A stretch of DNA of 64,000 nucleotides from Chlorokybus atmophyticus (GCA_009103225.1 RHPI01002533.1:69793-133792); one strand, 5' to 3'; shown: positions 25,694 through 41,699, counted from the stretch's first letter. Notes: generated by a model not told the origin, from the letters alone. Numbers and translations are program-made.

Positions 25694-27104
25694 ATGACGA
25701 TGTCGGCGGCGGCCCTCCGATTGATGTCCGATCTGAAGTCCATCAGACAAGAGCCTCCTGAGGTACGGCTGGTTGCCTCCTGTGTGTATTGAATGCAAAC
25801 AATTGCTTAGCGAGCCTCTCTCAAGGTTGAATGGAGACAATCACCTGCTTGCCAGCTGTGTGCCCTTTCGTGTGAACCAACGCTCATGTGGATAGTTGGG
25901 TGGGTGAAACGTGGTCCTGGTCGCTGTCAGCTGTTCGCAGCTGGTCGGTGTGTGAGGGTGGGGNNNNNNNNNNNNNNNNNNNNNNNNNNNNNNNNNNNNN
26001 NNNNNNNNNNNNNNNNNNNNNNNNNNNNNNNNNNNNNNNNNNNNNNNNNNNNNNNNNNNNNNNNNNNNNNNNNNNNNNNNNNNNNNNNNNNNNNGGGGGG
26101 GGGTGGGGGGGGTAAGCTGACATCAGTGTGTCATGCTGCGGGTTTCCCAGGGCGTTCCCCTTTGCAATCTTAAGACCGGTTATTGTTGCTGGCACTGAGC
26201 CTAGGGTGACGCAGGGTTGCAGCGCAAGTCCTTCCTCAGAGGATAACTTATTTGTATGGTCGGCCACCATATTTGGGCCGGACGAGACACCTTGGGAGGG
26301 TAAGCATGGATGTTGTTGTGTAGCCACCAGGAGTGCGTTTCATCATTGATCAGTCATACGTCATCATCATAGCTTCTCTGGACGTATGTATCAGCCGTAC
26401 TTGTATGTGTGAACACGGTCTCATGCAAACTGCAGGTGGTGTCTTTTCCCTGCGCATCACGTTTGGTGATCAGTACCCAGAGAAGCCGCCCAGAGTCCGA
26501 TTCACTTCAGAAGTGTTTCATCCAAATGGTAGGCAGCATATGTCAGCGCTGCTGTTAGTGCTGGGTTGAGGATGCCGATACTCTCTACTTTGTGTCTCGT
26601 TATCTGCCTTTCTCGCGTGTTGCTGGAGTAACTTTTGTGGTTGCTGACACGTGGTGCTCTTGTCGGGGCAGTCTACAGTGATGGCACGCTGTGCATGGAT
26701 ATCATTCAGGACGCCTGGTCACCGTGCCACAATATCTGCACGCTGCTGACTTCCATTCAGGTTAGAGCAGTTGTCAATGCCAGCACGGTTGTCATGCTGC
26801 GCAGTCACTACGTGCGTGCTGTTGTTCTGTACTTCGTTTACAGTCATCCAAGCTAGCTTTTTGCGAGTATGAAGGTTGATGAGTGTAATGGTACTGTGCA
26901 GAGCCTGCTGACTGATCCCAATCCTGCTAGTCCTGCTAACCCTGAGGCAGCACAGCTGTACCAGAACGATCCAACAGCTTATAGCAAGTGAGTTGTAAAC
27001 GATGTCTGTAGCAGTACCAGGCCGTCTGTGACGTGTATATGTGCTAAGTGGACTGCTGCAGGCGCGTTCGCCGCTGCGCGCAGAGGTCGATCGAGTGCTG
27101 CTAA
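25694..27104 (+). CDS. UBC2: RAD6/UBC2-type ubiquitin-conjugating enzyme E2
   Basis: Exons 25694-25762, 26215-26299, 26436-26528, 26672-26760, 26902-26987 and 27062-27104 give 154 residues, the usual RAD6 length of about 150. The order is an N-terminal helix ([17 protein letters not shown]), [21 protein letters not shown], the HPN motif (FHPN), then [11 protein letters not shown] with the catalytic Cys, and [16 protein letters not shown]6-type E2s transfer ubiquitin to histone H2B and PCNA with RING partners in the nucleus. The C-terminus is short and ends ECC rather than an acidic tail. Intron 1 contains a poly-G-flanked assembly gap. The first of two nearby ATGs is used (MTM). Confidence 0.93.
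25964..26094. other. Assembly gap (131 N) in E2 intron 1
   Basis: N run flanked by GTGGGG on the left and G9T on the right. It is intronic, so the coding sequence is unaffected. Confidence 0.95.
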
Positions 27105-27261
27105 GGATGAGGTGACGAAACAGTAGCTGGGCTCAAACAGGGCGTTTATGCAGTTGAGAGGGATCATTGCTTGGCAGCTACGTTCAGTAGGGCAGTGTAG
27201 GTTATGTACATATGACTATCTTGTTTGGGGTGCTGCTTAATTGCTTTCATGAATGCGTCTG

Positions 27262-27710
27262 TGTCCTCGGTGCTGGCGTTTCAAATGGGTTCTCAAGCTG
27301 TTTTTGAAAGAAATTTCCAGGACCAAGATATCAACCGCAACCAGCTCAAGTGCTGGTTGCGGTTGATATCTTGAAATCAGTCATACCTGCCTATGGGGGC
27401 TAATGCTGTGGCCTCGAAGGATTCTGCAGGACTCTGCTCAAGTGCCGGGTGCGGTTATTATCTCAGCATCAGTCATACCTGCCTATGGGTGCTCAAGCTG
27501 TGCCTCTGAAAGAATCTGCAGGACTCATCTCAAGCACCGATTGCAGTTGTATCTAGCATCACTATTACCTGTCTATCTGATTTCAAGATAGTCTGAAACT
27601 CCATAAGCAATGCGACGCAGTTGATTGTATTCTAGCATAACTAATGCCTGTCTATCTAATTTGCAAGATAAGTAGTTTGAAACACCATCAGCCATGCGAC
27701 ACAGTTGATG
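27262..27710. repeat. Diverged tandem repeats of about 92 bp
   Basis: The phrase CTCAAGNNCNGNTTGC recurs at 27345, 27437 and 27529, exactly 92 bases apart. Each is followed by TCAGTCATACCTGCCTATGGG-like and TCTGCAGGACT-like blocks. A partial unit precedes, and further degraded units (GCATAACTAATGCCTGTCTAT and similar) follow to about 27710. The array lies in or just past the 3' UTR of the E2 gene. Confidence 0.8.
27325..27372. repeat. Perfect 20-bp inverted repeat within the 92-bp array
   Basis: Arms 27325-27344 and 27353-27372 are exact reverse complements (AAGATATCAACCGCAACCAG and its complement), loop CTCAAGTG. The right arm is part of the tandem unit and the left arm is an inverted copy of it. 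Confidence 0.9.
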
Positions 27711-28753
27711 GTGCAGTAAACAATGGGTACATTTTCCTTGCGCATTTACTGAACAGTGCTAGGGACTCTGTACAGCTGCGGTACAGTCTCAGCATTGTTC
27801 AATAACTTCAATAAAGTAGAAAATTCTACCTGAGCTCTCGCTTCCATGCCGGGCTGGAGCCCGGCACGGGTGGCGCCACCAGTGGCAGAAGCGGTTGTGG
27901 CCAAGGCAGCGGAGGCGTGAGAGTCTGGGTAGTGTATAGTTGTTCTACAGTACGTGGTAGGCATGGACGCTATTCAACTCAATTGTATGCTCGTGTTTTG
28001 GTTTTTTGCAAGTAGTGTGTGTGTGTATGTCTCCCTCCATGTGAATGGTACAATGGAAGGGCCCCAAATTCCAGCAGATACCATGCAATAATGACCAAAA
28101 GACAAAGCAGTAATGGACAACACACATACACGCTAACCACTCAGTTCAAACAGTACATGACTAACAGGGTGGAGCAGTAGTAATTATGAGGTAGGGAGTT
28201 AGGCGGCCTGAGAGGTTGTGCCTTATCGCGATGGTCGTAAGTGAAGGTGTGGGTGCCCTGTGCAATGTCATGTCACTGGTGGTGTATGCAGAAAGTACCG
28301 TTGATGTACTACTGTACCCCAGCTACAGCAAGATGAGTTGCCACTGCTGCGCACAACAATCAGCACCCAGCATCGCTGTTGTCTCATATGCTACCTTAAG
28401 GCAGCACAGCTTGATACTCACCAAGGGGTTAGCATTCCACCAGCGCTTACAACATTCCTGGTCCTGCTGCTCGTTATCAGCAGCCCTGGCAATTGGCGCT
28501 TCACACAGGTAACAAGATTGCTGTGCACTTTTAGCATCCACCATATGTATATGGTTATCTACTTTAGTAGTAGTATATGGTTATATACTTTATTGCTTGT
28601 TTGCTGGCTTGGTTTGGGTGTGCAAATGCATCAGCATGGTTGTGCATGTGTGGCACAACCTTTTGTATCAATGTATACCAGACAACAACCAACCATGCGA
28701 GCAAGACAGGGATTACCGCAATGGTGTCAAGCAGAGAAATTGGCTAAACTAAC

Positions 28754-30340
28754 CTAGCTCAACACTTTGGTTCCAGGTTCCAAAACTAAGTGCTTATCAA
28801 ACAGCACCTCAACGTCTGTCAGCGCCTTCACCATGAAGTCAGGCACTTCTTCGCCCTCCAACATGCTGCCATCACCGTAGCGGTCTTCAGTGTCTATCAA
28901 GCACGTAATTGCACCAGCTCGCCTTCCGCAAACAACCTGGCAGTACCCATAAGACAAACCAATTGAGGCTACTCACAGTGTGAACAGTCACAACATGTAC
29001 ACACGCGACACTCTGCCGTAACATGGCCTTTGCAACAGCTTACATCATCTTTCGCGCTGTCGCCAATCATCATCACTTCATGCGTGCTGAAGCCCCATTG
29101 TTCGCAGATGTTCATGAGGGGAGCAGCGTGAGGTTTGTAAGGCCGAAACTCGCGACTCAAAGCAGGGTTGAATGGCGGAGCCTGCGCAATCCAAAGCATG
29201 CACTGGTCAGCAATGCTGCACCGAAAAAGTGCAAATTGCGCACATGGCACAACATACGCATGCTGCATCAGATGTACCTGAAAGTGGCTGTGAAAGAATC
29301 GAACTGAAGCATCAACATTGCGAGTAATCAATCCTCGTCTGGAAACCGGACCAGATATCAGTTGCTTGAGCTGACATGGTTGTGAGCAACATGGTCTCGT
29401 TCTAGTGTGCATGTGCAAAGCAGTCATTGCAGATGCCTGCCGTTCTCTCTATGCTCACCCAGTAGGGTATCAGCAAACCACTGTGACTGCGCACCTGATA
29501 CCTTTGTCATCCAGATATCGACACAACTCCAGAGCTCCTGCAAGGGCAACCAGATCACTTGTTACTTATGTACCGTTGAACAGGGTTGCAAAGCAGTTGG
29601 TGCATGCGAAAGGGCCCGCATGGCACCCTGATGTTTGTTTGGCAAGCTGGCAATAGAGTTTTCAGTTTTTCAAAGCACCTGGCATAATCTGAAGCCGCTC
29701 GTTTGCTTCTGTCTCTACTTCAGTAATGGCAGCGTACGCCAACTTCTGCCGCTCCGGGTCACCCCAGCTGTCAATGACTGTCAGAATATCACCGGTCAGA
29801 ATGCCCACCTGCCATACGTCTATCATCACAGAGACACAACACACAAAACAGCAGCTGAATCCAAAACGAACAACGACATATCCAACTAGCCTAGGTGAGT
29901 TTGCTCCCAATCAGCAGCATTGCAGACCCTAACCCTAGTCGGCAAGTACCAGCCGACGTGTGCCACACAGCATGCTGCGAGCCACTCACGGCATGCAACG
30001 GACATTCCACCACTCCACAACTTGGCCCAATCTAAGGCTTCAACAGCACGCATTTATAAGGAGGTATCATGACCTATTGCACGACCACACTCCTGTTCAC
30101 CCGCTTGCGCATGAGCTCGAAGTCTATGCATGGCACAGTCAGCGTCCCGTCCATATCAAATACAACTCCCCTCACTCTCCGCCGCTGCTGCAGCAAAGAA
30201 TCGCCTTCCCCGGCCCCATTAACGGCACCATTGCCGCCATTGCGGAACACCCTGTGGCCGGTAGCAGTGGCCATGCCTGCCGCAACCCTCGCAGGCCCCC
30301 TCAGCAGCGCCGCCGCCGCCGCCGCAGCCACGGCGGCCAT
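28754..30340 (-). CDS. HAD-superfamily hydrolase, probably plastid-targeted
   Basis: Exons 30340-30101, 29808-29679, 29537-29495, 29338-29278, 29181-29044 and 28936-28754 keep phase for 264 residues. After an Ala-rich transit-like N-terminus come HAD motif I (VVFDMDGTLT, both Asp present), ILTVIDSWGDPERQKLAYA in the cap, motif II (RRGLITRN), a distal Lys region (REFRPYKPHAAPL) and motif IV (MMIGDSAKDD). This layout matches plant HAD-like phosphatases of the At2g33255 type; the substrate is unknown. An upstream in-frame start at 30403 is also open. The gene is head-to-head with the nucleostemin-like gene. Confidence 0.85.
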
Positions 30341-30657
30341 AACGCTGAGGACATGCACAAGGTTCAGTTCAGGCTCAGTAGTACTTAGATCACTGAGGCG
30401 CACAGATCACTGGGATCAGCTACTATTCACAGGAGCTCAAAGTCGGATCATGACGGGATCAGTTTTCCCACGCTGCGGCGGCCTGTGTTACGTAACACAG
30501 ATACGTGACGCAAACTGTGTTACGGCTTTGTGCGGCGGCGGCGGCGCGGCGGGCGGCGGCGGCGCTGGTGTGAGGGGAGGCGGCGGGTTGGTTGGTGGAA
30601 GCGGGATTTTGAACTGTTGCGTTTGCAAGGAGCTGCAAGGGCTGGTTTACCGTCACA
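30341..30657. promoter_or_regulatory. Shared 5' region of the HAD and nucleostemin-like genes
   Basis: 317 bases between divergent start codons. It includes a (GGC)n-rich block (about 30528-30595) and an inverted TGTGTTACGTAACACA palindrome near 30484-30499. A bidirectional promoter is inferred. Confidence 0.45.
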
Positions 30658-33600
30658 ATGGTGAAGCGCAGTTCAAGTAAGCAGCTTGAACGGGCAGGCT
30701 GTCCAGCACAGCTCCTGCCTCTGTTTCTACCACTGCCAGCTGTGATTGTCGTCCATGACTGCATGACTGCATGGCTTACGTCGTATACGTTGTGTCACTG
30801 CTGCCACCGCAAGTGTTTTCTCGCACTCACCAATCGTGCATGTGCTATATCATCGGCAGTAGCAGTGACATCAGGCCCGTAAGCTCGCTGTCAATCAGCA
30901 CACAGTTGTTTCATCTCCAGTTGACTCTCCAAGTAATGCTATGTTCATGGTCGTCGCGTTCTGCTTGCCTGTTCGTACTTGAGCTACCTTCGACAACCTT
31001 TTGTAACCACCATTGGCTATGTGGGAACAGAAAGCAAGAGCAAGCGCACGCCGTTGCGCAAAAAGTACAAGATCCTGAAGAAGGTGAAGGAGCACCACAA
31101 GAAGAAGGCCAAGGAGGAGAAGAAGAAGCAGAAAGCTGGGGCCGCCTCTGGCAGTGGCGGCAAGCGCAAGGCCGGCCAAAAGGACCCCGGCATCCCCGCC
31201 CAGTGGCCCTTCAGAGAGCAGGAACTTGCCAACCTCGAAGCCAGGAAGCAGCGCCTCGAGGCCGAGGCCGAAGCCAAGAAGGTTGCACGGGTGAGCTTGG
31301 TTGTGCTGACTGTGGTGTTCGTGAGTCATGCAGGTTAGCACAATGCAAGCTTGAATAAGTCTACGACTTGCTCAGGTCAAGCTTGAGCTAAGCTGAAGCA
31401 ACTTGTCTTTGGCTTAGCTCAAGACAGGCTGCCTGAGCCGGTGGTTAACGCAGCTCAAGCTTACTCATACATGTAATTCGCCAGTCAATCGTGCTATTTG
31501 ACGATAGTTGCGAATTTCTCAAGTTGCTGTCGTACACAGTCTACTAATGCGCTGCTGGTAGCGCAATTCTAGTCTATTGAGCACATTCCCTTCATGCGTG
31601 TGTAGGCAGAGAAACGCAAGATTGAGCGGCTGGGTTTGAGCGAGGACGCAGAGGATGTTGCAACGCTGGCAGCCAGTGCGTCCAAGCGCGATGAGGACTT
31701 TGAGCGCCAGCAGAGGAAGAAGGCTCGAAACAGCACCGAGTCTGCTGCCTTAAATGGTACCAACTTGTACAGTCTGTGGTTGACAGTGTTGGTGATCGTA
31801 CAACTGCTACAGTTTGTTGATACACTTGTGGGACAGATGGCTCAAGGAAGGCCTTCTACAAGGAGCTGATGAAAGTCATTGAAGCCTCTGATGTCATCAT
31901 TCAGGTGACATGTGCAGCGGTTGCTTCTACTTTTCATGGTGTGTATCTGTTGGTGAGCACTGACCGTGAGGTCCTTACAGGTGTTGGATGCGCGGGATCC
32001 GTTGGGTTGCCGCTGCGTGGAGGTGGAGCAGGCCGTCGCAAAGAGCGGAGCGCACAAACGCATTGTCCTGCTTCTGAACAAGATCGATCTGGTTCCCCGG
32101 GAAGTCGCGGAAAAGTGGCTAAAGTATTTCCGCGAAGAGCTGCCGACAGTGGCCTTCAAGTGCTCCACGCAGGTAAGACATTGGCGGTATCCTTATAGTT
32201 CATACCCTGAACACATTTGTGTAACGTGGCGTACCGGCGGTTATTGCAGGCTCAGCGCACCAATTTGGGACAAAGTGGGCGAGCCGCGAGTACCGCTGGC
32301 GCCGATGCTTTGCAGAGCAGCGAGTCTTTGGGCGCTGACACCTTAATACAGCTACTGAAGAACTACGCCCGCAACCAGAAGGTTTGACATGTAGTGTGTT
32401 TGTTAGTTCCAAGCAGCACTGTCAGTAGCAATCGTGTCTTGTCTGAACATTTCAAATTGCAGCTCAAGACCTCTATCACTGTTGGTGTGGTTGGCTTCCC
32501 AAACGTTGGCAAAAGCAGCTTGATCAACAGCCTGAAGCGGTCCAAAGTTGCCAATGTCGGCGCAACTCCTGGCGTTACCAAGACACTGCAGGTACTCTGC
32601 TGACACTTTGGCACGCGAATATCAAGCACTGAGTTTCTGTAATAATCCAGTGCTGCGCGGCTCTTGTAGCAATCAGTGGCTGTGTACTCTTACTTGAGCA
32701 ATGTGTTTCCCGGCAGGAGGTGCATCTGGACAAGCACGTCAAGTTGTTGGACTGCCCCGGTATTGTCTTTGCCTCGGCGGTCGGGTCAAACGAAGCCGCG
32801 GCAGTGCTTCGCAACTGCGTGCGACTGGAGAAGCTGACAGATTCAGTCACCCCAGGTGCGCACATTGGCATGTTGCAGTATGACAGCTTGCCAACTGGTT
32901 AAAGTACCGCAGCTTCGAAGCTGTGTGTCACATCTTGCTGCATGCCTGGCATAACTTTGTGGCTCATGAAGGCACCACACCACAAACTACTTACTCACCC
33001 TCAGGCCTCTGCCTCTGCCATAGCTTGCAGCCTCTCAGATGATGTGCTCATTCTCTGTTTGTGTGCAGTGCAAGAGATTGTAAAGAGGTGTACAGCTGAA
33101 ACGCTCATGTCCATCTACAAGATTGAAAAGTTTGTCGGTGCCGAGGAGTTCTTGCAGCGAGTTGCCGCTTCACGTGGAAAGTTGAAACGGGTATCGTTGT
33201 ATTATTATTTCAAGCCTTTGCTTTGTTGTTATTGATGCTGGCTGCTTCAACTCTCTTCCGTCCTTTCCAGGGTGGTGTAGCAGACCCCGAGGCGGCGGCC
33301 AAGCTGGTGCTGCAGGATTGGAACTCTGGTCGTATTCCTTACTTTACGCAGCCACCAAAGCGCGAGTCCGTCGACCACGACAGCACGCAACTCGTCACAC
33401 AGTGGGCCAAGGAGTTCGACATTGAAGAGGCAATGCACCCAGTGCATTGCCAGTTTATTGTCGTTTAGCATAGAATGAAACTCTGTTGCCATCAACCCTC
33501 ACCTGGTAGCTGAGTCAAGAGCATTTTCAGTTTTCATCACCATGCTTGCGGGTGTTTGCAGGTCTTCAAGAACGAAAAGTCTGCGTTAATAGAGGGATTG

Positions 33601-34359
33601 CCAAGCATGGAGTCCGGCATGTTCACAGAGATGGTGAGTGCTTGTACTAGCTGCTTGTGCGCGTGTGCTCCCCATTGCACCCACCCTGATCTTGTCATGC
33701 GTTGTTCAGCCTGCTGGCCAGCCGCTGGAGATGGACATGGCAGAGGCCGCCGCTGAGAGTAATGATGATAATGATGATGGTGCCAGCAGCGATGAGAGCG
33801 AGGAAGATGAAGAGGTGGTGGCTGCGGCAGCGGCGCCTTCAACAGCAGCGGACCAAGTTGCTGAAGCAATGGACTCGGGTGAAGCGGGACCGTCACGCGG
33901 AAAGAAGTATCTCTCACAGGTATGGGAAGCTATACTGCTAGCACTTACCGCATTCGTGCGTGCATCTTGTTTTCTATTTGCCGTTCCGTGATGCATGTAA
34001 GGCTCCGCACATGTTCTCAAGAAAAGTTTCAGAGTATCTAGTGTCTCGTGGCGGACATGATGGACTTAACTTTGAACTTGACTTGCCCCTTTCCGCTTAC
34101 ACAGAGCGAAGTTTTGTACAACGAAGAGGGGATGTACAATCCGCATGCAGCGAGGGCGGAGAAGAAGCGCAGGAAAAAGAACGCCTCCATGGCCGCCGCG
34201 CAGGACGAAGACAACAGCGACTACGACTTTGAGCATGACTTCAAGGGCGACAAGGGACAAGAAGGCGGTAATTTGGATGCGGATGCGGATGAAGATGATG
34301 CCGCTGAGGATGAAGATGAGGATGAGGCAGAAGGCATGAGCGGTGAAGATGATCAGTAG
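30658..34359 (+). CDS. NSN1: Nucleostemin-like (GNL3/NSN1) circularly permuted nucleolar GTPase
   Basis: Thirteen exons keep phase for 639 residues: 30658-30676, 31031-31290, 31606-31756, 31837-31904, 31981-32172, 32250-32381, 32463-32591, 32717-32855, 33069-33190, 33271-33441, 33562-33633, 33710-33919, 34105-34359. The basic N-terminus ([18 protein letters not shown]) is the GN3L domain. G motifs appear in permuted order: G4 LLNKIDLV, then G1 [10 protein letters not shown]2 GATPG, G3 LLDCPG. This defines the YlqF/YRG GTPases, and the basic start fits the nucleostemin branch, which acts in 60S ribosome assembly in the nucleolus. The C-terminus is strongly acidic (Asp/Glu runs in the last two exons). 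The 19-base first coding exon encodes only MVKRSS. Confidence 0.93.
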
Positions 34360-35207
34360 TGGTTTGCAGCACTTGTGCCGTTGAGTGCTCGCGTTCATGC
34401 TTGAGTTCAGCTGTGCAGGCAGCGGTCACAGGCAGAGACAGTCTGCGTGCATAGTTACTGGCCGTTGATGCATGCATGCCAGTTGCAAGTGCGCCCCTGG
34501 TATATATGCACTACCGCGAACGCGCTCGTCCTCATGAAATCATCCATAATTGCGCTATACTAGTTTGTATGTCTCAACATTGTACCAGTGGCTGTGATGG
34601 CAACAAACAGAAAACGCTGGAAACGAGACTTGCATTAATTGCAAAGGCGAGTATGGATTTATACATAGGGTACACGATGGATTGCATGTGTACAAAGTAT
34701 GCGGTGCATGTGAACATGCTTTTATGCACAGTCGCAGTCAGCACGCAAGTAAATACAGCCATTGCATTTCACCACCGAGCTATACAACTCTACTTACTTG
34801 TCGTCACTACTGCCCCAACCCGTTAGGCATGCATGTTAGCAGTTGTGATTACCTGCCACACCGCCAGTACCGTGATGTGCGCATGGTATCCGCCCTCTGT
34901 ACCCTATAAGAGATGATGCAGCATGACAAGTTTGCGTCTGCGCTGCTCTACGGTGTGCTCGGCAGTCATGCAAAAACATGCCTTCCTGACTGACAGCAAC
35001 AGTGTTGCGCTGCCTTGTGTTCCACAGATGAAATTGGGGTGGGCCATCCTACACAACAAGCAGGCTGCACCAACTCGCATTGCATACCACAGAGCAGTAG
35101 TCCTGAGCATGCAGCCTGTCATTGAGCATAACAAGTGTAGCCTCAGGCTGAGCAGCAGTGTCGCACCTTGAGAGCTCTGCGGGTGAAGCAGCACAGGCAT
35201 AGCAGGC
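34360..35207. other. Intergenic region between the NSN1 and FGGY kinase genes
   Basis: 848 bases, tandem orientation. It should hold the NSN1 3' UTR and the kinase promoter. A TATATATGCAC stretch lies near 34501-34511. No ORF here has a family signature. Confidence 0.4.
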
Positions 35208-37997
<2,790 letters not shown>

Positions 37998-38494
37998 ATT
38001 GATTTGTTTGCATTGCTGAGTACGTGGGCTGACACACAATGCACCAGACAACACTGTGTCTCAATGTATCCATTCATATATCCTCCCAAGCACTGTCGCG
38101 CAAATGACGGTGTGCTACTTGTTTGACGCACTGGTGCTGTTGCTTGCACTCAGTTCGATCCATTGCAACTCTATACCAACCATGCCTGCAACCACACCCT
38201 CTACTCTGCACCCCACCACTTGCAATACACCAAGCGGGCATTGATTGTATAGTTGGACTAGCATTTAATGGGTCCGATTCTACCAGCCTGTCTGTGATCT
38301 GGTCTCTCGAGTTCTGTATGTACTACTGCAGGTGCCCTATGCATGCAGTTATGGCAGGTGAAGTCAGCTTCATCATCGTACCAGTTAACAACACTGCAGC
38401 GCTGCAAGCAATGCGAGGCATAGAAAGCAGTATGCAATGAGGTCGATACCAATGCTATACCTGCACCATTAGTCTAGAGTGAGGCTCCAAATCC
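37998..38494. other. Convergent intergenic region between the FGGY kinase and CYP97C
   Basis: 497 bases between two gene ends. No coding or structural feature beyond probable 3' UTRs is seen. Confidence 0.4.
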
Positions 38495-41400
38495 TTATCT
38501 ACTACCAGCCATGGCAAGGTTGCGCTCAGACTGCCGTTTAGTGACGGTCATGTAAAGCCCCTGCAGTAACAGCGCACTTCTCAGTAGCCGCGTCACGCGT
38601 AGTAGACAGTTGACATGTCAAAGCATCGGCACTCACCGTGCTTGTGTGGATGGTGGCCCCCGTGGTCATGCCAATCTTCTGTCCCGGTACGAGTTCAAAG
38701 CTGAACTGCTTGAGAAGGACGGCAAGAGCAACTACGGCTTCAAGAAGGGCAAATTGATCGCCAACGCACTTGCGTGGGCCACCGCTGAAGGGGATGTATC
38801 TAGCACAACGGCCAGTCACGCCGCGAGTCAGTACATTGCTGCTAACCACCACTGCATGTGACTGCAGTTGGACTAATGACAGCTTAATACGGCTGAATGT
38901 TGCCGCAACGACACAAGGCAAGGGAATAGCAAACTACGTGTTGTGCTTTGCACATCAGGTGCTTTCGCATTGGTTGGTCCATACCTGTAGTCAGTGGTGC
39001 TCTCATTGGGTACTGGGCCCTCCAAGTCGCCAAATCGCTCTGGAATGAACTCTTCAGCTTGATCCCAAACCTGCAATGCACGAACAGTCAAAGTCAATTC
39101 TCAGCACAATGCCATGCAACTGTAATGGGCTTGCCAACATTTTGGCAATCTAACCTGCGGTGAGTGGTGGATGTTATATACAGAGATCATAATGTCCTGT
39201 CCCTTTCCAACTTTGTAGCCTCCTGGCAATGTGTCAGGCTCAAGCGCGCGCCTAAGAAGCACCTACACACACAAATCGAATAGTTATCATGAAACAAACA
39301 CACTGCCACACGCAGTTTTCCACATGCAAGCGCACACTCATACCGGTGGATGCGGGTACAAGCGCATTGACTCGCACACGCATCTGTAAATGTACTTCAG
39401 GTCCCTTGTTTGCTCAAAAGTCGGGGACTTGGACTCTCCCAGGACTCTGTCCACTTCTTCATGAGCCTTGCGCAAGCACTCAGGGTTCTGCGCCATGCAA
39501 TAAGGGTGAGAACACTAGCTATCACAACTTGCTGCGGGAATGTGTGCTATGCAGCTATGATACTCACCTGCGCCAATAGGTACACCGTCCACGTGAGAAC
39601 AGAGCCAGTGGTTTCATGTCCAGCCACAAGCATGGATAGCAAATCGTCTCTGAGCTGCACACTGGAAACCTGCATAGAGCATAACGGTAACTTCATGCAG
39701 GTGAAGGCAGTCTTATTCCACGCATGCCAACCAAAGCAGCACATTGCCGTGAACTTTGCCGTTGTCACAAGTTGCAACAACAATGTGCGCTGCTTACGCA
39801 AACCAACCTCATCGCGGCTGTGCAGTAGAAAGCGGAGCACAGAAGGGTCTTCATCATTCACATACTCTTCATCCGATGATCCCTTCCCACCTTCACGGGC
39901 AAGCTCTGCATCTACCATCACTTTGCATTTCTTTACCAAGTCCTCCACTTGATCGCGAATGAGCTGCACAGCCGCAGTTGCCTTTCTTTGCCGAGGTGAT
40001 ATTGCACACAAAGCGGGTACCTGCATTGACATTTTGGTTACAACTATTAGTCCTCAGTCTTCGATGTAGCCAACCTCTGACAATGCACTCATACACACTT
40101 ACATGCACTGCACGGCATAACTCAATTCAGCAAGCGCTCAGTGCAACGTACCTTCCAATAAGGCAACAAATCAGTGGCGCGCGATTCAGCTTCTTTAAGG
40201 GCTGTGTACACAGCCTGGATGATCGGGCTGTTTGTGTTTAAAGAGTCAAAGTTGTAGTTGAAAACGGCCTTCCCAATTATGTCAAGTGTCAACTGCGCAA
40301 ACACAAACCAGCCATTGAATGACAAGTTGCTGGGTGCTTCAGCAACATATCAGTCCCATGTCGACTGTCACCTGCGAAAATGCGCCCTCCATTTCAACAG
40401 GAGTCCTGCTTTCTGCTGCAACCCTCAACTTCGACACTAAGCGAAGCGCACAAGCAGAGAAGACCCTATCCACCATTGTGCTCAAGTACCTGACATGTCC
40501 CGTATGTCATAAAGTGGCAATCTGGTACTTGCATGCTGATGGGCCAAGTCAATCGAGTCATAGAACTACATTTGTACTACACCTTTTGTGTAGGGAAGGT
40601 ACCACTGCTCTACGGCGCGCAGTCCAAAGCGGGCCCTCTGCAATGGCGAAGCCATCACCAAACAGAAACTTTGACACTTCTGCAACAAGTCCTTTCTCAT
40701 ACTTCGCGCCAGTTGTGCGCAGGACATGCTTCGCCACCGCTGGATCTCCTACCACTACAAAATCCTGCATGACGCTCCATCAGACACGTCAACCAGCTTG
40801 ACACTGCGCTCCGTTGCTGTGTATAGCTAACTGCTGACATTGATTAAGTCCGTAGGTAAAGACTGACTTGCATGAGTGAGCTGCATGGCTGTATGGTATA
40901 ACTAATTGATAGCAAGGCACGCGTTTCTGCATGCTTTGTTGCAACATGGAGCGATGTACAAAGCACATGTGCATAGCTCTACCTGGGGTCCAGCTGCGAG
41001 GCGATAAACTGGGCCACTGGCAAGCATCCATCTGAACAACGGCAAGAACAATGCGCCACCAAGAAGTTCCGCGACATCCGACAGCTGGGCGTCCGCAACT
41101 GGAATACCAGAGTCCTCAACGGCGCCTCCTCGCAGCTTAGATAACAGCTGTTGCACCAATGCACATGTGAGTTGACCCAGCGGCTTTGACTGAGAGCTTT
41201 CTTTGTGATTGCGTTCATTCCAACCTCACTGAAGCATTCAAGCGCTGCTAGCTTGGCATCATTTTTGACCTATTTCTGATTGCATGTGTTGAAATTGTGG
41301 ATGACAACACATCACATGGTTATAACAGTAAAAAGCCACAACTGAACGACGAAATGGCACCTGTATGCACCGTTCAATGCATGCAGATGACATGCATTGC

Positions 41401-41699
41401 ACGGTGGACTAAGGCTGGCTGACCTTCGTGAGCCAGGCAGGGCTAAACAGAGACGCTCCAGCACCCTTTATGTCAAACTTCTCCCCATCGCCACCCTCCT
41501 GGCCAGCCGCCCTGGTGACCAGCCTGCTGGCACGCAGTTGCCTGCGGGGCCATTGCGGGCGAGCGAACGAGGCGCTCAACCCCACAGACGGCCTGACGAC
41601 AGGCCTTTCGACAGCAGCAGGAGCGTCCAGTCTGTCTCGCACACCAACAGACGACCATGACACCTTCCCCACAGCCCCGGCGGACACCGCCGCCGCCAT
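38495..41699 (-). CDS. CYP97C: CYP97C carotenoid epsilon-ring hydroxylase (LUT1 type)
   Basis: Twelve exons keep phase for 587 residues: 41699-41424, 41147-40983, 40764-40583, 40489-40372, 40292-40152, 40020-39808, 39669-39568, 39487-39344, 39262-39155, 39070-38985, 38799-38637, 38560-38495. After a plastid transit peptide come [20 protein letters not shown] and [20 protein letters not shown]. The I-helix reads AGHETTGS, the ExxR helix reads [12 protein letters not shown], and the haem loop [11 protein letters not shown] supplies the Cys ligand. These segments match CYP97C better than CYP97A or CYP97B, notably [18 protein letters not shown]. The enzyme hydroxylates the epsilon ring of alpha-carotene derivatives on the way to lutein. 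The start is the first ATG of the MAAAV frame. Confidence 0.94.

Larger units (their letters stand above)
27105..28753. other. Convergent intergenic region between the E2 and HAD genes
   Basis: About 1.65 kb. The first 600 bases hold diverged 92-bp tandem repeats and a perfect hairpin (27325-27372). The rest shows no supportable gene. Confidence 0.5.

Noticed and set aside
27262-27710. CRISPR-like regular repeats
   Set aside because: The 92-base units are contiguous and diverged, with no constant repeat/unique spacer alternation, and the genome is eukaryotic.
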